Assembly (NCBI RefSeq): GCF_006717145.1 | Contig: NZ_VFQF01000003.1 | Coordinates: 558,001 to 622,000 of the forward strand | Length of the DNA stretch: 64,000 bases | Direction: 5' to 3' | Source of the DNA: Humibacillus xanthopallidus | GTDB taxonomy: Bacteria; Actinomycetota; Actinomycetes; Actinomycetales; Dermatophilaceae | In this document: positions 50,089 to 58,847 of the stretch, piece after piece | Layout: the number at the start of each line of letters is the position of its first letter | Position numbering within the stretch: the stretch's first letter is position 1 | Made by a program: the position numbers and the translations under genes | The notes under the pieces: generated by a model | What the model was told of the DNA's origin: nothing | Databases searched by the model: none | The model's input: only the letters and a program-made list of their open reading frames with translations

Positions 50089-50234
50089 GGAGTGGACTTT
50101 CGTCTGTGTGGGCATGAGGAAGATGTCGACGCGGCGCTGGTTCGACGCTGTGAGCCTAGCCACAGTCGGGGTCCGGCGTCAGGACCGCGTCCATGGGGCG
50201 GGCGTCGCCGTGGACACCCCTCTAGAGTTCGGGT

Positions 50235-51371
50235 ATGAGCGACGCCGCCGAGAGTGTGACCGAGAGTGCACCGCCGAGGGAGGTGACGGGCGCCCCCGAG
50301 GCCGCCGTCCGGCTCCGCGAGGTGCTCGGTCGGATGCCCGACTACAAGCCCGGCAAGGCGGCCGCGGCTCCTCCGGGCGTCACCGCCTACAAGCTGTCGT
50401 CCAACGAGAACCCCTACGGTCCGCTGCCGTCGGTGCTCGCCGCCATCGGCGACGGCGCGACGACGATCAACCGCTATCCCGACATGGCGGTGACCGCCCT
50501 GACGGAACGGCTCGCCGCCGCGCTCGACGTGCCGGTGGAGTGCCTCGCGACGGGCACCGGGTCGGTCGCCGTGCTCGCCCAGATCGTCGCCGCAGCCTGC
50601 GACGCCGGCGACGAGGTCGTCTTCGCGTGGCGCTCCTTCGAGGCCTACCCGATCGTCACGCAGCTCGCCGGGGCCAAGCCCGTCATGGTGGGCCTCGACG
50701 CCGAGGCACGCCACCGCCTCGACGCGATGTTCGCGGCGATCACGGACCGGACGCGGGTCATCCTCGTGTGCACGCCCAACAACCCGACCGGGCCGTGCGT
50801 CCGGCAGGACGAGCTCGAGGCCTTCCTCGACAAGGTGCCGAGCGACATCATCGTCGTCGTCGACGAGGCCTACGTGGAGTTCGTCCGCGACCCCGAGGCG
50901 GTGCGCGGCCTCGAGGTCTGGCGCCACCGCCCCAACGTCGTCGTCCTGCGCACCTTCTCCAAGGCCTACGGTCTCGCCGGCCTCCGCGTGGGGTATGCCG
51001 TCGCGCACCCTCCCGTCGCCGCCGCCCTTCGCAAGACGGCCACCCCGTTCGGGGTGAACTCCCTTGCCCAGGTCGCGGCGATCGCGTCGCTCGATGCCTT
51101 CGACGAGCTGTCGGAGCGGGTCGACTCCCTTGTCGCAGAGCGTGATCGGGTCGTACTGGCCCTCGCCGACCAGGGGTGGAAGCTGCCCCGCAGCGACGCC
51201 AACTTCGTCTGGTTCCCGCTCGGCAGCGACTCCACCGCCTTCTCGCACGCGTGCCAAGAGGCCGGGCTCATGGTGCGGCAGTACGGCGACGACGGGGTGC
51301 GCGTGACCATCGGTGAGGCAGAGGCGAACTCGCGCCTCATCGAGGTCGCAGCCGCCTTCGGCGCCCGCTGA
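50235..51371 (+). CDS. Histidinol-phosphate/aromatic-type aminotransferase (378 aa)
   Basis: Fold-type I PLP enzyme of the HisC/Pat group. The N-terminal motif [20 protein letters not shown] contacts [12 protein letters not shown] and VVDEAYVEF; internal aldimine Lys in [17 protein letters not shown]-terminal Arg region [17 protein letters not shown]. May act on histidinol phosphate or aromatic oxo acids. Isolated from other his genes, so the aromatic (Pat-like) role is plausible. ATG at 50235. Confidence 0.92.
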   Translation: MSDAAESVTESAPPREVTGAPEAAVRLREVLGRMPDYKPGKAAAAPPGVTAYKLSSNENPYGPLPSVLAAIGDGATTINRYPDMAVTALTERLAAALDVPVECLATGTGSVAVLAQIVAAACDAGDEVVFAWRSFEAYPIVTQLAGAKPVMVGLDAEARHRLDAMFAAITDRTRVILVCTPNNPTGPCVRQDELEAFLDKVPSDIIVVVDEAYVEFVRDPEAVRGLEVWRHRPNVVVLRTFSKAYGLAGLRVGYAVAHPPVAAALRKTATPFGVNSLAQVAAIASLDAFDELSERVDSLVAERDRVVLALADQGWKLPRSDANFVWFPLGSDSTAFSHACQEAGLMVRQYGDDGVRVTIGEAEANSRLIEVAAAFGAR

Positions 51372-51397
51372 CCTCGGTCGACGCAGGCGCGACGGGG

Positions 51398-52129
51398 GTG
51401 GCGAAGGTGGCGAGCGATGGCGGGGGCGCCCGACTGATGCGCGACCGGCTGCTCGGCGGCGTGAGCTCGGCTCGGCCGGTGCCCGGTCGCTGGCAGGCCG
51501 GGGCGGTCGCGCTGCTCGGGGTCGCCCTCTCGGCGCCTTCCGTCGTCGCGCCCACCTGGGTGCAGGCGGTCGCCGACCGCGAGCGTGGCGACCTCCTCTC
51601 CGGGCAGTCGCAGTGGAGCTGGGGCCGGGTCGAGCTCACCGGTCTCACCGGCGTCGAGCTCGGGCTCGTCCCCAACCCCGTCGGTCTCGCCGTGGCCGTG
51701 ACCCTGCTCGTGCTGGCCGTCGTCGCCGTCGCGGTCTGGGTGCTCTCGCGTGGTCCGCGGCTGGTCCTGGCACCGATCGCACTGGCGCTGCTGGCCGGTC
51801 GCCTGCTGACCACCTCGGCCGAGCGGCACGGACGCGCGTTTCGCGACGTCATCGCGAGCGAGGCCGGCCTCACCGTGACCAACGGCTCCACGACGGCCGG
51901 ATGGCTCGAGACCGCCGCGGCCGGAGTGCTTGTCGTGGCGCTCGCCCTCATGGTCGTGCGGCTCGTCGCAGACTTCTGCCCCCGCCTGCCGGCTGACGCG
52001 GAGGGTCCGGAGGGCGAGGAGCCCACCGGACGGCATCCGGACGCGGTGGCAGCACGAGCTGGCCTGCGGCCCAAGGGTGCTCGCCTGTCGGGCCCCGAGG
52101 TGGGCTTGACCGACGAGGAGGGTCGATGA
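51398..52129 (+). CDS. Membrane protein with WSWGR motif, paralogue 1 (243 aa)
   Basis: About four transmembrane helices (roughly 36-56, 103-123, 128-148 and 178-200). The extracytoplasmic loop after the first helix contains GQSQWSWGRVELTG. A Pro/Glu-rich cytoplasmic tail ends SGPEVGLTDEEGR. The next gene encodes a protein of the same plan, and starts overlap as ATGA at 52126-52129. I recognise no family. The GTG at 51398 is taken; others nearby are possible. Confidence 0.7.
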   Translation: MAKVASDGGGARLMRDRLLGGVSSARPVPGRWQAGAVALLGVALSAPSVVAPTWVQAVADRERGDLLSGQSQWSWGRVELTGLTGVELGLVPNPVGLAVAVTLLVLAVVAVAVWVLSRGPRLVLAPIALALLAGRLLTTSAERHGRAFRDVIASEAGLTVTNGSTTAGWLETAAAGVLVVALALMVVRLVADFCPRLPADAEGPEGEEPTGRHPDAVAARAGLRPKGARLSGPEVGLTDEEGR

Positions 52130-52908
52130 GCGCGGTCGCGCGGTGGCGTGAGGTCGAGGGGCATATGCCGTTCGTCCGGGGGCGCCTGCCGGCCGCGGTC
52201 CCGGCGGTGCTGGGCGCCGTGCTCGCCGCCGCGACGATCATCTGGCCGGTGATGCGGATCTCCCAGCCCATCGGCCCGGACGGGCCCTCTGCCTACTTCG
52301 CGCAGCAGATGTGGAGCTGGGGTCGCTACTCGATCGAGGGGGCCGACCTCGACCAGGTGTCCGTCACCAACGTCGCACCTGCCTACTGGCTCGGCCTCGC
52401 CTGCCTGTCGGGCCTGCTCGGTGGCCTGACCTGGCTGCTCCGCCGGGGCCCGGACGGGCGCGCGCTCGGGGGAGCCGGCGTGGCGTTCGCCCTGGCCGTC
52501 GTCGGGGGCTCGCTGCTCGAGCGGCTCGGCACCGTCGCCCTCTACGAGATGGCGGAGACGGGCCTCGAGCTCGAGACGCTGCCGGCGGGGCGGGTGGAGC
52601 TGGCGGCTGCCGTGCTCCTGCTCATCGCCCTGGTGCTCATGGTGTGGCGCCCCGTGCTCGGCCTGGCTCGGCAGCTCGTCGCGGTCGCCGGCCGGGTGGC
52701 GGCGCGCGGGCGGCAGCGTGCGGACGAGGACGAGGATGCGGAGCGGGAGGCAGCCGGACGGGCGCCGCGGGTCGGCACGGCCGTGCTCCGGGACGCAGGA
52801 GCGTCGAGCGCCGATCGCGGTGGCGGGCCGGGTCGTGAGCGCAACGCCGGCGTGGGCTTCACCGACGGCGCGACTCCTGAGGACCGCTTCCGACCCCCGG
52901 CGGGCTGA
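52126..52908 (+). CDS. Membrane protein with WSWGR motif, paralogue 2 (260 aa)
   Basis: Same order of features as its upstream neighbour: helix, loop with AQQMWSWGRYSIEGAD, two central helices, a final helix and an acidic/Arg tail ending NAGVGFTDGATPED. Shared WSWGR and the VG-(L/F)-TD near the end suggest duplication of an ancestral gene. Its stop lies 16 bp from that of the convergent kinase gene. Function unknown. Confidence 0.7.
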   Translation: MSAVARWREVEGHMPFVRGRLPAAVPAVLGAVLAAATIIWPVMRISQPIGPDGPSAYFAQQMWSWGRYSIEGADLDQVSVTNVAPAYWLGLACLSGLLGGLTWLLRRGPDGRALGGAGVAFALAVVGGSLLERLGTVALYEMAETGLELETLPAGRVELAAAVLLLIALVLMVWRPVLGLARQLVAVAGRVAARGRQRADEDEDAEREAAGRAPRVGTAVLRDAGASSADRGGGPGRERNAGVGFTDGATPEDRFRPPAG

Positions 52909-52924
52909 CGGCGCGCGCGCCCTG

Positions 52925-54556
52925 TCAGGCAGGGCTGCCGGGCAGCAGGGCGTCGGCGGGGCGCTCGCACTCGAGGGTCGCGAGCACGCTGGCCCACCGG
53001 CCGCGTCGCACGTCGACCCGCCAGACCGGTGCGGTGCCGAGCCGGGTGGCGATGGCGCGGGCACGCCGCAGGTGCACGTCGTGGCCCGTGCGGCAGTATG
53101 CGTCGAGCTCGCCGTGTGCCCGCGTGACCCCTTCGTCGGGCCGGGGTGCCGTCGGCAGTGAGCCGCCGGCGCGCAGGGTCCACACCGCCGCCAGGTCGTG
53201 GGCCGTGACGTCGCCCGAGAGGTCGGCGACGCGCTGGAGGAACCAGGCGGCGTGGGCGGCCTCGTCGGGGTCGGCGCCCTGCCAGACTGCGCCGTCGACC
53301 TCGAGCGCCTCGACAGCGCGGCGGAGCTCGGTCTCGGGGTGGGTGCCCTCGTCGGCGACGGCTACGAGGCCCGCCCGGGCAGCGCCGCTGCTCGCCCGGG
53401 TGTCGCCGTTGCTCGCACGGGTGGCCGACGCGAGCGCGTCCCGCAGCGCGGTCGTCGAGGCGAAGCGTTCGGCCGGTGACTTCGCTAGAGCGCGGCGCAG
53501 CACCCGCTCGCCCGAGGGCCACGGCGCCGCGCCGACGGCGGCGAAGCGGCGGGGCTCGTCGGCCGTGATGCGGCGCAGGGCCTCCTCGCGCTCGCAGGCG
53601 AGGTCGAGGTAGGAGGTGGAGGTGAGGACACGGTGCACGAGCGCGGCGATCGCGTACTGCTCCGATGCCGTGTCGAGCGGAGGCAGGGCTCGGTCGCGGA
53701 GGAGGGCCCTGGCGCAGGAGGGGTCGAGCCCCTCGCCGCCGGCCGCCCGGGGGACGGGCATCCCCGGTTCGGCCGTGGCATCGGCCAGCTGGGCCAGCCC
53801 GAAGTCGATGACGGTGACGGTGCCGTCGGGGCGGAGCAGCACGTTGCCCGCATGGACGTCGCCGTGCAGGACGCCGCGATCGTGGAGGGCGGTGTAGGCA
53901 TCGAGCACGGCGACTGCCACGGCGCGCCGGTCGTCGTCGTCGCGGTCGGCCACGGCGAGGTCGACGGGGTCGCCGACGACCTCACTGAGCACGAGCGTGC
54001 CTCCGGTCGGCGACGCCTCGCGCCACACGAGCTGGGGCACGTCGGTGCCGGCGAGAGGGGAGAGGCGGCAGAGCGCGGCGACCTCGCGGGCGAAGAGATC
54101 CGGTCCGAAGGCCGCGTCGTCGACGATCTTGACGACGACAGCGGTGCCGTCGCACAGCTCCCCGCGCCAGATCTCGCTGTCGCGCAAGGTCCGCAGCCGA
54201 GCGGTGATCGTGGCAGGGCCGGCGACCTCGCCGACGCGCTGCCGGTCCTCCATGGCGGCTGCGCTGTCGGACCCGTCGGGCACGAGCAGGTCGGCGTGGG
54301 TGAGGGCGACGAGCACGGGGAAGGCGGCCTCGAGGGTCGACACGGGATCGCTCGCCGTCGCCGAGCAGTAGCCGAGGATGGCCTGCGTCAGGGTCGAGGG
54401 GGTGCGGAACTGCTCGAGCAGCCGCATCGAGTCCGCGGAGAGCAGCTGGGGCGTCACCCGGCTGCCGCGGCGGGCGAGGAGCACCTCGCCGTGGTCGGGC
54501 AGGGCCACGGTCTCGGCGTCGGTCGGCAGGACGTAGCGGACGTCGGCGACGGTCAT
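52925..54556 (-). CDS. Protein-kinase-like enzyme with an extra N-terminal domain (543 aa)
   Basis: A eukaryotic-type kinase core lies at about residues 115-370: ATP Lys143 in AVVVKIVDD, Glu158 in FAREVAAL, catalytic loop HGDVHAGNVLL (His231, Asp233, Asn238) and DFG at 251-253. All catalytic residues are retained. The first ~95 residues (LLARRGSRVTPQLLS to THADLLVPDG) resemble a small winged, PqqD/RRE-like peptide-binding domain (tentative). The last ~130 residues are helical. The ATG overlaps the HopA1-like stop (ATGA). Kinase plus HopA1 pairing is typical of class V lanthipeptide synthetases; the actual substrate is not known. Confidence 0.75.
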   Translation of the reverse strand: MTVADVRYVLPTDAETVALPDHGEVLLARRGSRVTPQLLSADSMRLLEQFRTPSTLTQAILGYCSATASDPVSTLEAAFPVLVALTHADLLVPDGSDSAAAMEDRQRVGEVAGPATITARLRTLRDSEIWRGELCDGTAVVVKIVDDAAFGPDLFAREVAALCRLSPLAGTDVPQLVWREASPTGGTLVLSEVVGDPVDLAVADRDDDDRRAVAVAVLDAYTALHDRGVLHGDVHAGNVLLRPDGTVTVIDFGLAQLADATAEPGMPVPRAAGGEGLDPSCARALLRDRALPPLDTASEQYAIAALVHRVLTSTSYLDLACEREEALRRITADEPRRFAAVGAAPWPSGERVLRRALAKSPAERFASTTALRDALASATRASNGDTRASSGAARAGLVAVADEGTHPETELRRAVEALEVDGAVWQGADPDEAAHAAWFLQRVADLSGDVTAHDLAAVWTLRAGGSLPTAPRPDEGVTRAHGELDAYCRTGHDVHLRRARAIATRLGTAPVWRVDVRRGRWASVLATLECERPADALLPGSPA

Positions 54557-55419
54557 GCGCAGCTCACCTCGGCTCGGGTCCGTCGCGCTCCGGAGGTGAG
54601 GAGGCGACTCGGGGCACCCGTTGCTGTTGTCGGTCGGGTCGGGAATGTTCTTGCAGCAGTGGCCTGCTCGTGGAGCTCGTCGCCCGCGGGGTGCCAGGAG
54701 TGCACGTCGAGGCCGTGCTCGGCGAGCCCAGCGAGCGCGTCATCGGCGACCTCGGCAGCGAGGGCATGAGTGCCCAGCTCCGCGCGGCTCGCGCACAGCG
54801 CCTCGGCCACCTGACGGCATACGTCGGCGCGCCAGCTCGTGCCGGCGACGTCGCGGCCACGTGACACGATGCCTGTGGCGCCCACCTGGCCGGTGAACGG
54901 AACACCCTGTGCCGCAAAGCTCCCCAGCGCCAAGGACAGGGTGGCGGCCACCTTGTCGGCACGCTCGGCGCTCGCGAGGTAGAGCACGATCTTGTCGGCA
55001 CGGTGCAGACCGGCGAGGTCGGCCCCGACCTTCCACGCCGGCACACCGAGCAACGGGGCGTGCGTGAGGATGACGCCGAGCGTCGTGCCGAGGTCGCACA
55101 CGGCGGGGCTCACGTAGATCTTGTGCACGAGCGTCGCGGGGTCGACATCGGTGGCCGTCCAGCTGCGCCAGTGCTCCCCGTAGGTGCGCGCGTGCCCGGC
55201 CAGCCCAGCACGCGCGGTGCGCTCGGCTGCCGTGACGACGTGACCCGCCCACCGCGGGTCGAGCCGCCCGTCGGGCACGGATCCCCCGGCCCGGTAGAGG
55301 AGCGCGGCGAGCGTTGCCGGGTCGCTCGTCGCGACGTCCACCCGTCCGGTGAGCGCCGCGGCCCGCACCACGGCAGCGCGCGTGAGCTCGGCGAGGCGCC
55401 CACCGGAGGGGTGTGACAT
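54553..55419 (-). CDS. HopA1-like domain protein (288 aa)
   Basis: The central part follows the HopA1-family pattern: VHKIYVSPA at about 98-106, GVPAWKVGADLAG at about 125-137 with Lys130, HRADKIVLYLAS at about 139-150 with the R-x-D and LYL elements, then PFTGQVGATGIVSRG and GTSWRADVCRQVAEAL (about 193-208). In lanthipeptide class V synthetases the HopA1-like partner is reported to remove phosphate from phosphoserine or phosphothreonine. The assignment rests on hand-matched motifs only. It starts 3 bp after the small gene. Confidence 0.6.
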   Translation of the reverse strand: MSHPSGGRLAELTRAAVVRAAALTGRVDVATSDPATLAALLYRAGGSVPDGRLDPRWAGHVVTAAERTARAGLAGHARTYGEHWRSWTATDVDPATLVHKIYVSPAVCDLGTTLGVILTHAPLLGVPAWKVGADLAGLHRADKIVLYLASAERADKVAATLSLALGSFAAQGVPFTGQVGATGIVSRGRDVAGTSWRADVCRQVAEALCASRAELGTHALAAEVADDALAGLAEHGLDVHSWHPAGDELHEQATAARTFPTRPTTATGAPSRLLTSGARRTRAEVSCA

Positions 55420-55422
55420 CGG

Positions 55423-55794
55423 TCAGCCCTTGCCGACGACGGAGGCGACGTAGGCGAGGTCCTCGCCGGTGGCCTGCATGGACTCGATCTGGCGGTTGAC
55501 GGCATCCAGGGTGACCTGGAGGTTGTCGCGCACGAGCTGCAGGTCGGTCTCCTCGAGACGGCTCCCGGGGAAGACGATCGGCGTGATCGGCGTCGGGATC
55601 GTGTAGAGCGTGTTGTCGTCAGCCGGCAGGCCCACCCCGCCGCCTCCGCCACGTCCGACGGCGATGTGCGGTGACAGCGCGGACGCCCGGATGATCGGTG
55701 AGGTCTCCGGGATCGTGGGCGGGTTCGTGAGTGGGTCGTGCCAGCGGAACTTCGGCACGCGGTGGACGTAAAGGTCCTTGATGTAGAACCCCAT
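55423..55794 (-). CDS. Small Pro/Thr-rich protein heading the kinase operon (123 aa)
   Basis: First gene of the operon, with GAGGAG placed seven bases before the ATG (55792-55794). It has no cysteine. N-terminal half is rich in Pro, Thr and Ser (NPPTIPETSP), followed by a pentaglycine-bearing turn GRGGGGGVGLPAD, then TIPTPITPIVFPG. The C-terminal third is amphipathic helix (LEETDLQLVRDNLQVTLDAV). I recognise no family. It may be the substrate of the kinase/HopA1 pair or a structural partner. Confidence 0.75.
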   Translation of the reverse strand: MGFYIKDLYVHRVPKFRWHDPLTNPPTIPETSPIIRASALSPHIAVGRGGGGGVGLPADDNTLYTIPTPITPIVFPGSRLEETDLQLVRDNLQVTLDAVNRQIESMQATGEDLAYVASVVGKG

Positions 55795-56056
55795 GGTTTG
55801 GCTCCTCTGATCGCTGCCACGCCCCCAGTGACCGTGGCGGTGAGGGGAATCCGGATCGGATCACCACCGAGCAGAGGCGCCGCGCCAAGGCGGTGATACG
55901 CGGTGGCGGACCCCACCCGCAGGGGTATGCCGTCCGGCTCGGTCGGCGTGACGGGCGCGGTGTGCGTCGTCGGGCTGACGGGGCTGACGGGGCTGGCGGC
56001 TTGCAGGGCTGGCGGGAGTTGCGGGGGCTGTCGGCGCTGCGGCATACGGTCTGCGC

Positions 56057-57430
56057 ATGCTGACCACCGTCGCCGTCTCGGGCTACCGCTCGCTGCGCGA
56101 CGTCGTCGTGCCGCTGCACGGGCTCGACGTCGTCACGGGCGCGAACGGCAGCGGCAAGTCGAGCCTCTACCGCGCGCTGCGGCTGCTCGCTGGGTGCGGG
56201 CGCGGTGACGTCGTCGGCACGCTGGCCAGGGAGGGCGGCCTGCAGTCGGCGCTGTGGGCCGGGCCCGCGACCCTCGGCGGTGCACGGCGCGAGGGGCACG
56301 CCGTGCAGGGCACGGCGCGCAAGGGCCCGATCAGCCTGCGGCTCGGCTTCGCCACCGAGGACATCGGCTACCTCGTCGACCTCGGCCTGCCGCAGCAGTC
56401 GTCTGGGTCGGCCGACGAGGCGGGCGCCTCGGCGTTCCTGCGCGACCCTGAGATCAAGCGCGAGGTGGTGTGGGCGGGGCCGGTCATGCGCCCGGGCTCG
56501 GTGCTCGTGCGTCGCCGCTGGGGCCGGGTCGAGACGCGGGCGCCGGTGGGCGCCGACGACGGGTGGGACGACGAGTGGGGCGGCGACGACGAGTGGGAGT
56601 CGGACCCTTCCCCGTCCGGCGGTTCGCAGCGCGGCACTGGGGTGGCGGCTCACGGCGCGGCTGCCGGCCCGAAGGCGGCGCAGCGTGGCTGGGTCGAGCT
56701 CACCCGGTCGTTGCGGCCGTGGGAGAGCATGCTGACCGAGCTCGCCGACCCCGAGCGGGCGCCCGAGCTCATCCGGGTGCGGCGGATGATCCGGGGCTGG
56801 CGCTTCTACGACTCGTTCCGGGCCGATGCCGCGGCCCCGGCCCGCCAGGCGCACGTCGGCACACGCACACCGGTCCTCTCCGACGACGGCCACGACCTCG
56901 CAGCCGCCCTGCAGACGATCCGCGAGGACGGCCGCTCGGTGCTCGACCGGGCTGTCGCCGACGCCTTCGACGGCGCGATCCTCGACGTGGCGGTCGAGGG
57001 TGGCCGCTTCGACGTCGCCCTGCACCAGCCCGGCATGTTGCGCCCGCTCACGAGCGCCGAGCTCTCCGACGGCACCCTGCGCTACCTGCTGCTCGTCGCC
57101 GCCCTGCTCACCGTCGACCCGCCCCCGATGCTTGTCCTCAACGAGCCCGAGACCTCGCTCCACCCCGACCTGCTGCCGCCGCTGGCCCGGCTCATCCGGG
57201 AGGCCGCCGAGCGCAGCCAGGTCATGGTCGTGTCGCACTCGGCCGATCTCGTGGCCGAGCTCGGCGTCGACTCCACCGGTGACGACGAGGAGGCCGGTGC
57301 CGACGACACGGGCGTCGGGCTGGGCACCCCCGCGCACCCCATCACCCTCGTCAAGGACCTCGGTGAGACCTTCGTGCAGGGCCAGGGCCTGCTCACCACC
57401 CCGGCGTGGACGTGGGGGAGCCGCCGCTGA
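56057..57430 (+). CDS. AAA-type ATPase, RecF/OLD-like predicted ATPase (457 aa)
   Basis: ABC-type ATPase domain split by an insertion. Walker A VVTGANGSGKSSLYRAL (about residues 28-44) in the usual N-terminal context VSGYRSLRD; signature LSDGTLRYLLLVAAL; Walker B MLVLNEPETSLHPDLL; switch VVSHSADLVAE. A ~90-residue disordered Gly/Asp-rich loop (GWDDEWGGDDEWES) interrupts the middle. COG4637-type predicted ATPase. ATG at 56057, divergent from the kinase operon across 262 bp that include tandem GGGGCTGAC copies. No partner nuclease is adjacent. Confidence 0.88.
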   Translation: MLTTVAVSGYRSLRDVVVPLHGLDVVTGANGSGKSSLYRALRLLAGCGRGDVVGTLAREGGLQSALWAGPATLGGARREGHAVQGTARKGPISLRLGFATEDIGYLVDLGLPQQSSGSADEAGASAFLRDPEIKREVVWAGPVMRPGSVLVRRRWGRVETRAPVGADDGWDDEWGGDDEWESDPSPSGGSQRGTGVAAHGAAAGPKAAQRGWVELTRSLRPWESMLTELADPERAPELIRVRRMIRGWRFYDSFRADAAAPARQAHVGTRTPVLSDDGHDLAAALQTIREDGRSVLDRAVADAFDGAILDVAVEGGRFDVALHQPGMLRPLTSAELSDGTLRYLLLVAALLTVDPPPMLVLNEPETSLHPDLLPPLARLIREAAERSQVMVVSHSADLVAELGVDSTGDDEEAGADDTGVGLGTPAHPITLVKDLGETFVQGQGLLTTPAWTWGSRR

Positions 57431-57692
57431 CACGGCCACCGACCCGAGGCGCACCCCACGTCGGACCACGGGCCGGGCCGGGCGAGCGCGAGGCGACCGG
57501 ACGGCATACCTGCTGGGCCGGGGCGCCTTGTCGTCCCGCATTGTGAGATTCTCGGGAGGCTCCGGTAAGTTCCGTCCCGAGGACCCGCACGTGTCAGCCG
57601 TCACCTCGGCAGCCGCGTGTGACACAGCCGTCGAGCGGGTGATCCCCGCGCGCGGCCCGACCCAGGCCGGCCCACCGGCAAAGGAGCGCCCT

Positions 57693-58847
57693 GTGAGCGA
57701 CAAGGTAGTCGCCGAGCTGCACGAGCCGACCCCTTCGGTCGGCGACGGCGGCCCGGACATGATCCAGCTGCTGACCCCGGAGGGGCAGCGCGTGTCCCAC
57801 CCCGACTACGACAAGTACGTCGCGGACCTGACGGCCGACGAGCTGCGGAGCTTCTACCGCGACCTCGTCCTCATCCGGCGCCTCGACGCCGAGGGCTACG
57901 CCCTCCAGCGCCAGGGCGAGCTCGGGCTGTGGCCGAGCCTGCTCGGTCAGGAGGCGGCCCAGGTCGGTTCCGGCCGCGCCCTCAAGCCGCACGACTTCGT
58001 CTTCCCGACCTACCGCGAGCACGGCGTCGGTTTCGTGCGCGGCATGGACCCGCAGAGCTCGCTGCAGCTCTTCCGCGGCGTCAGCCAGGGTGGCTGGGAC
58101 CCGGCCGAGCACAACTTCCACCTCTACACGATCGTCATCGGCGCACAGGCCCTGCACGCGACGGGCTACGCGATGGGCATGCGGATGGACGGCAACGTCG
58201 GCACCGGCGACCCCGACCGCGACACGGCGGTCATCTGCTACTTCGGTGACGGCGCCAGCTCGCAGGGTGACGTCAACGAGGCATTCGTCTACGCGGCGAG
58301 CTTCGACGCTCCCGTCGTCTTCTTCTGCCAGAACAACCAGTGGGCCATCTCCGAGCCCGTCGAGAAGCAGACCCGCATCCCGCTCTTCCAGCGCGCCCGC
58401 GGTTTCGGCTTCCCCGGCGTGCGCGTCGACGGCAACGACATCCTTGCGACGTATGCCGTGACGCAGCACTGCCTCGACGAGGCCCGCAACGGCAACGGCC
58501 CGCTGCTCATCGAGGCCTACACCTACCGGATGGGCGCGCACACGACCGCCGACGACCCGACGAAGTACCGCGTGTCTGCCGAGGTCGAGGAGTGGAAGTT
58601 CCGCGACCCGATCCTGCGCCTCAAGTCCTACCTCGCCCACGAGGGCATGGCCGACGAGGCCTACTTCACCTCCGTCGACGAGGAGGCCGACCGCTTCGCC
58701 GCCGAGCTGCGCGAGGGCTGCGTGACGATGAAGACGATGCCCGGCGAGACGATGTGGGACCACATCTACGCCGAGGAGCACCCCGTGATGGAGGCGGAGC
58801 GCTCCGCCTACCTCGCCTACAAGGCGAGCTTCGAGGAGGCGAACTGA
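57693..58847 (+). CDS. 2-oxoacid dehydrogenase E1 alpha subunit (384 aa)
   Basis: Thiamine-diphosphate-dependent decarboxylase subunit of the pyruvate or branched-chain 2-oxoacid dehydrogenase complex. The ThDP motif begins CYFGDGASSQGDVNEAF and ends QNNQWAISEPVEKQT. Phosphorylation-loop-like region YRMGAHTTADDPTKYR. GTG at 57693 with AAGGAG six bases upstream. First gene of a three-gene operon with E1 beta (TGATG overlap) and E2. Sequence alone does not distinguish pyruvate from branched-chain substrate. Confidence 0.95.
   Translation: MSDKVVAELHEPTPSVGDGGPDMIQLLTPEGQRVSHPDYDKYVADLTADELRSFYRDLVLIRRLDAEGYALQRQGELGLWPSLLGQEAAQVGSGRALKPHDFVFPTYREHGVGFVRGMDPQSSLQLFRGVSQGGWDPAEHNFHLYTIVIGAQALHATGYAMGMRMDGNVGTGDPDRDTAVICYFGDGASSQGDVNEAFVYAASFDAPVVFFCQNNQWAISEPVEKQTRIPLFQRARGFGFPGVRVDGNDILATYAVTQHCLDEARNGNGPLLIEAYTYRMGAHTTADDPTKYRVSAEVEEWKFRDPILRLKSYLAHEGMADEAYFTSVDEEADRFAAELREGCVTMKTMPGETMWDHIYAEEHPVMEAERSAYLAYKASFEEAN

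Noticed and set aside
52925-55794. A proven lanthipeptide cluster
   Set aside because: No cysteine in the small protein, no transporter or protease, and HopA1 similarity is by eye; kept as a candidate only.
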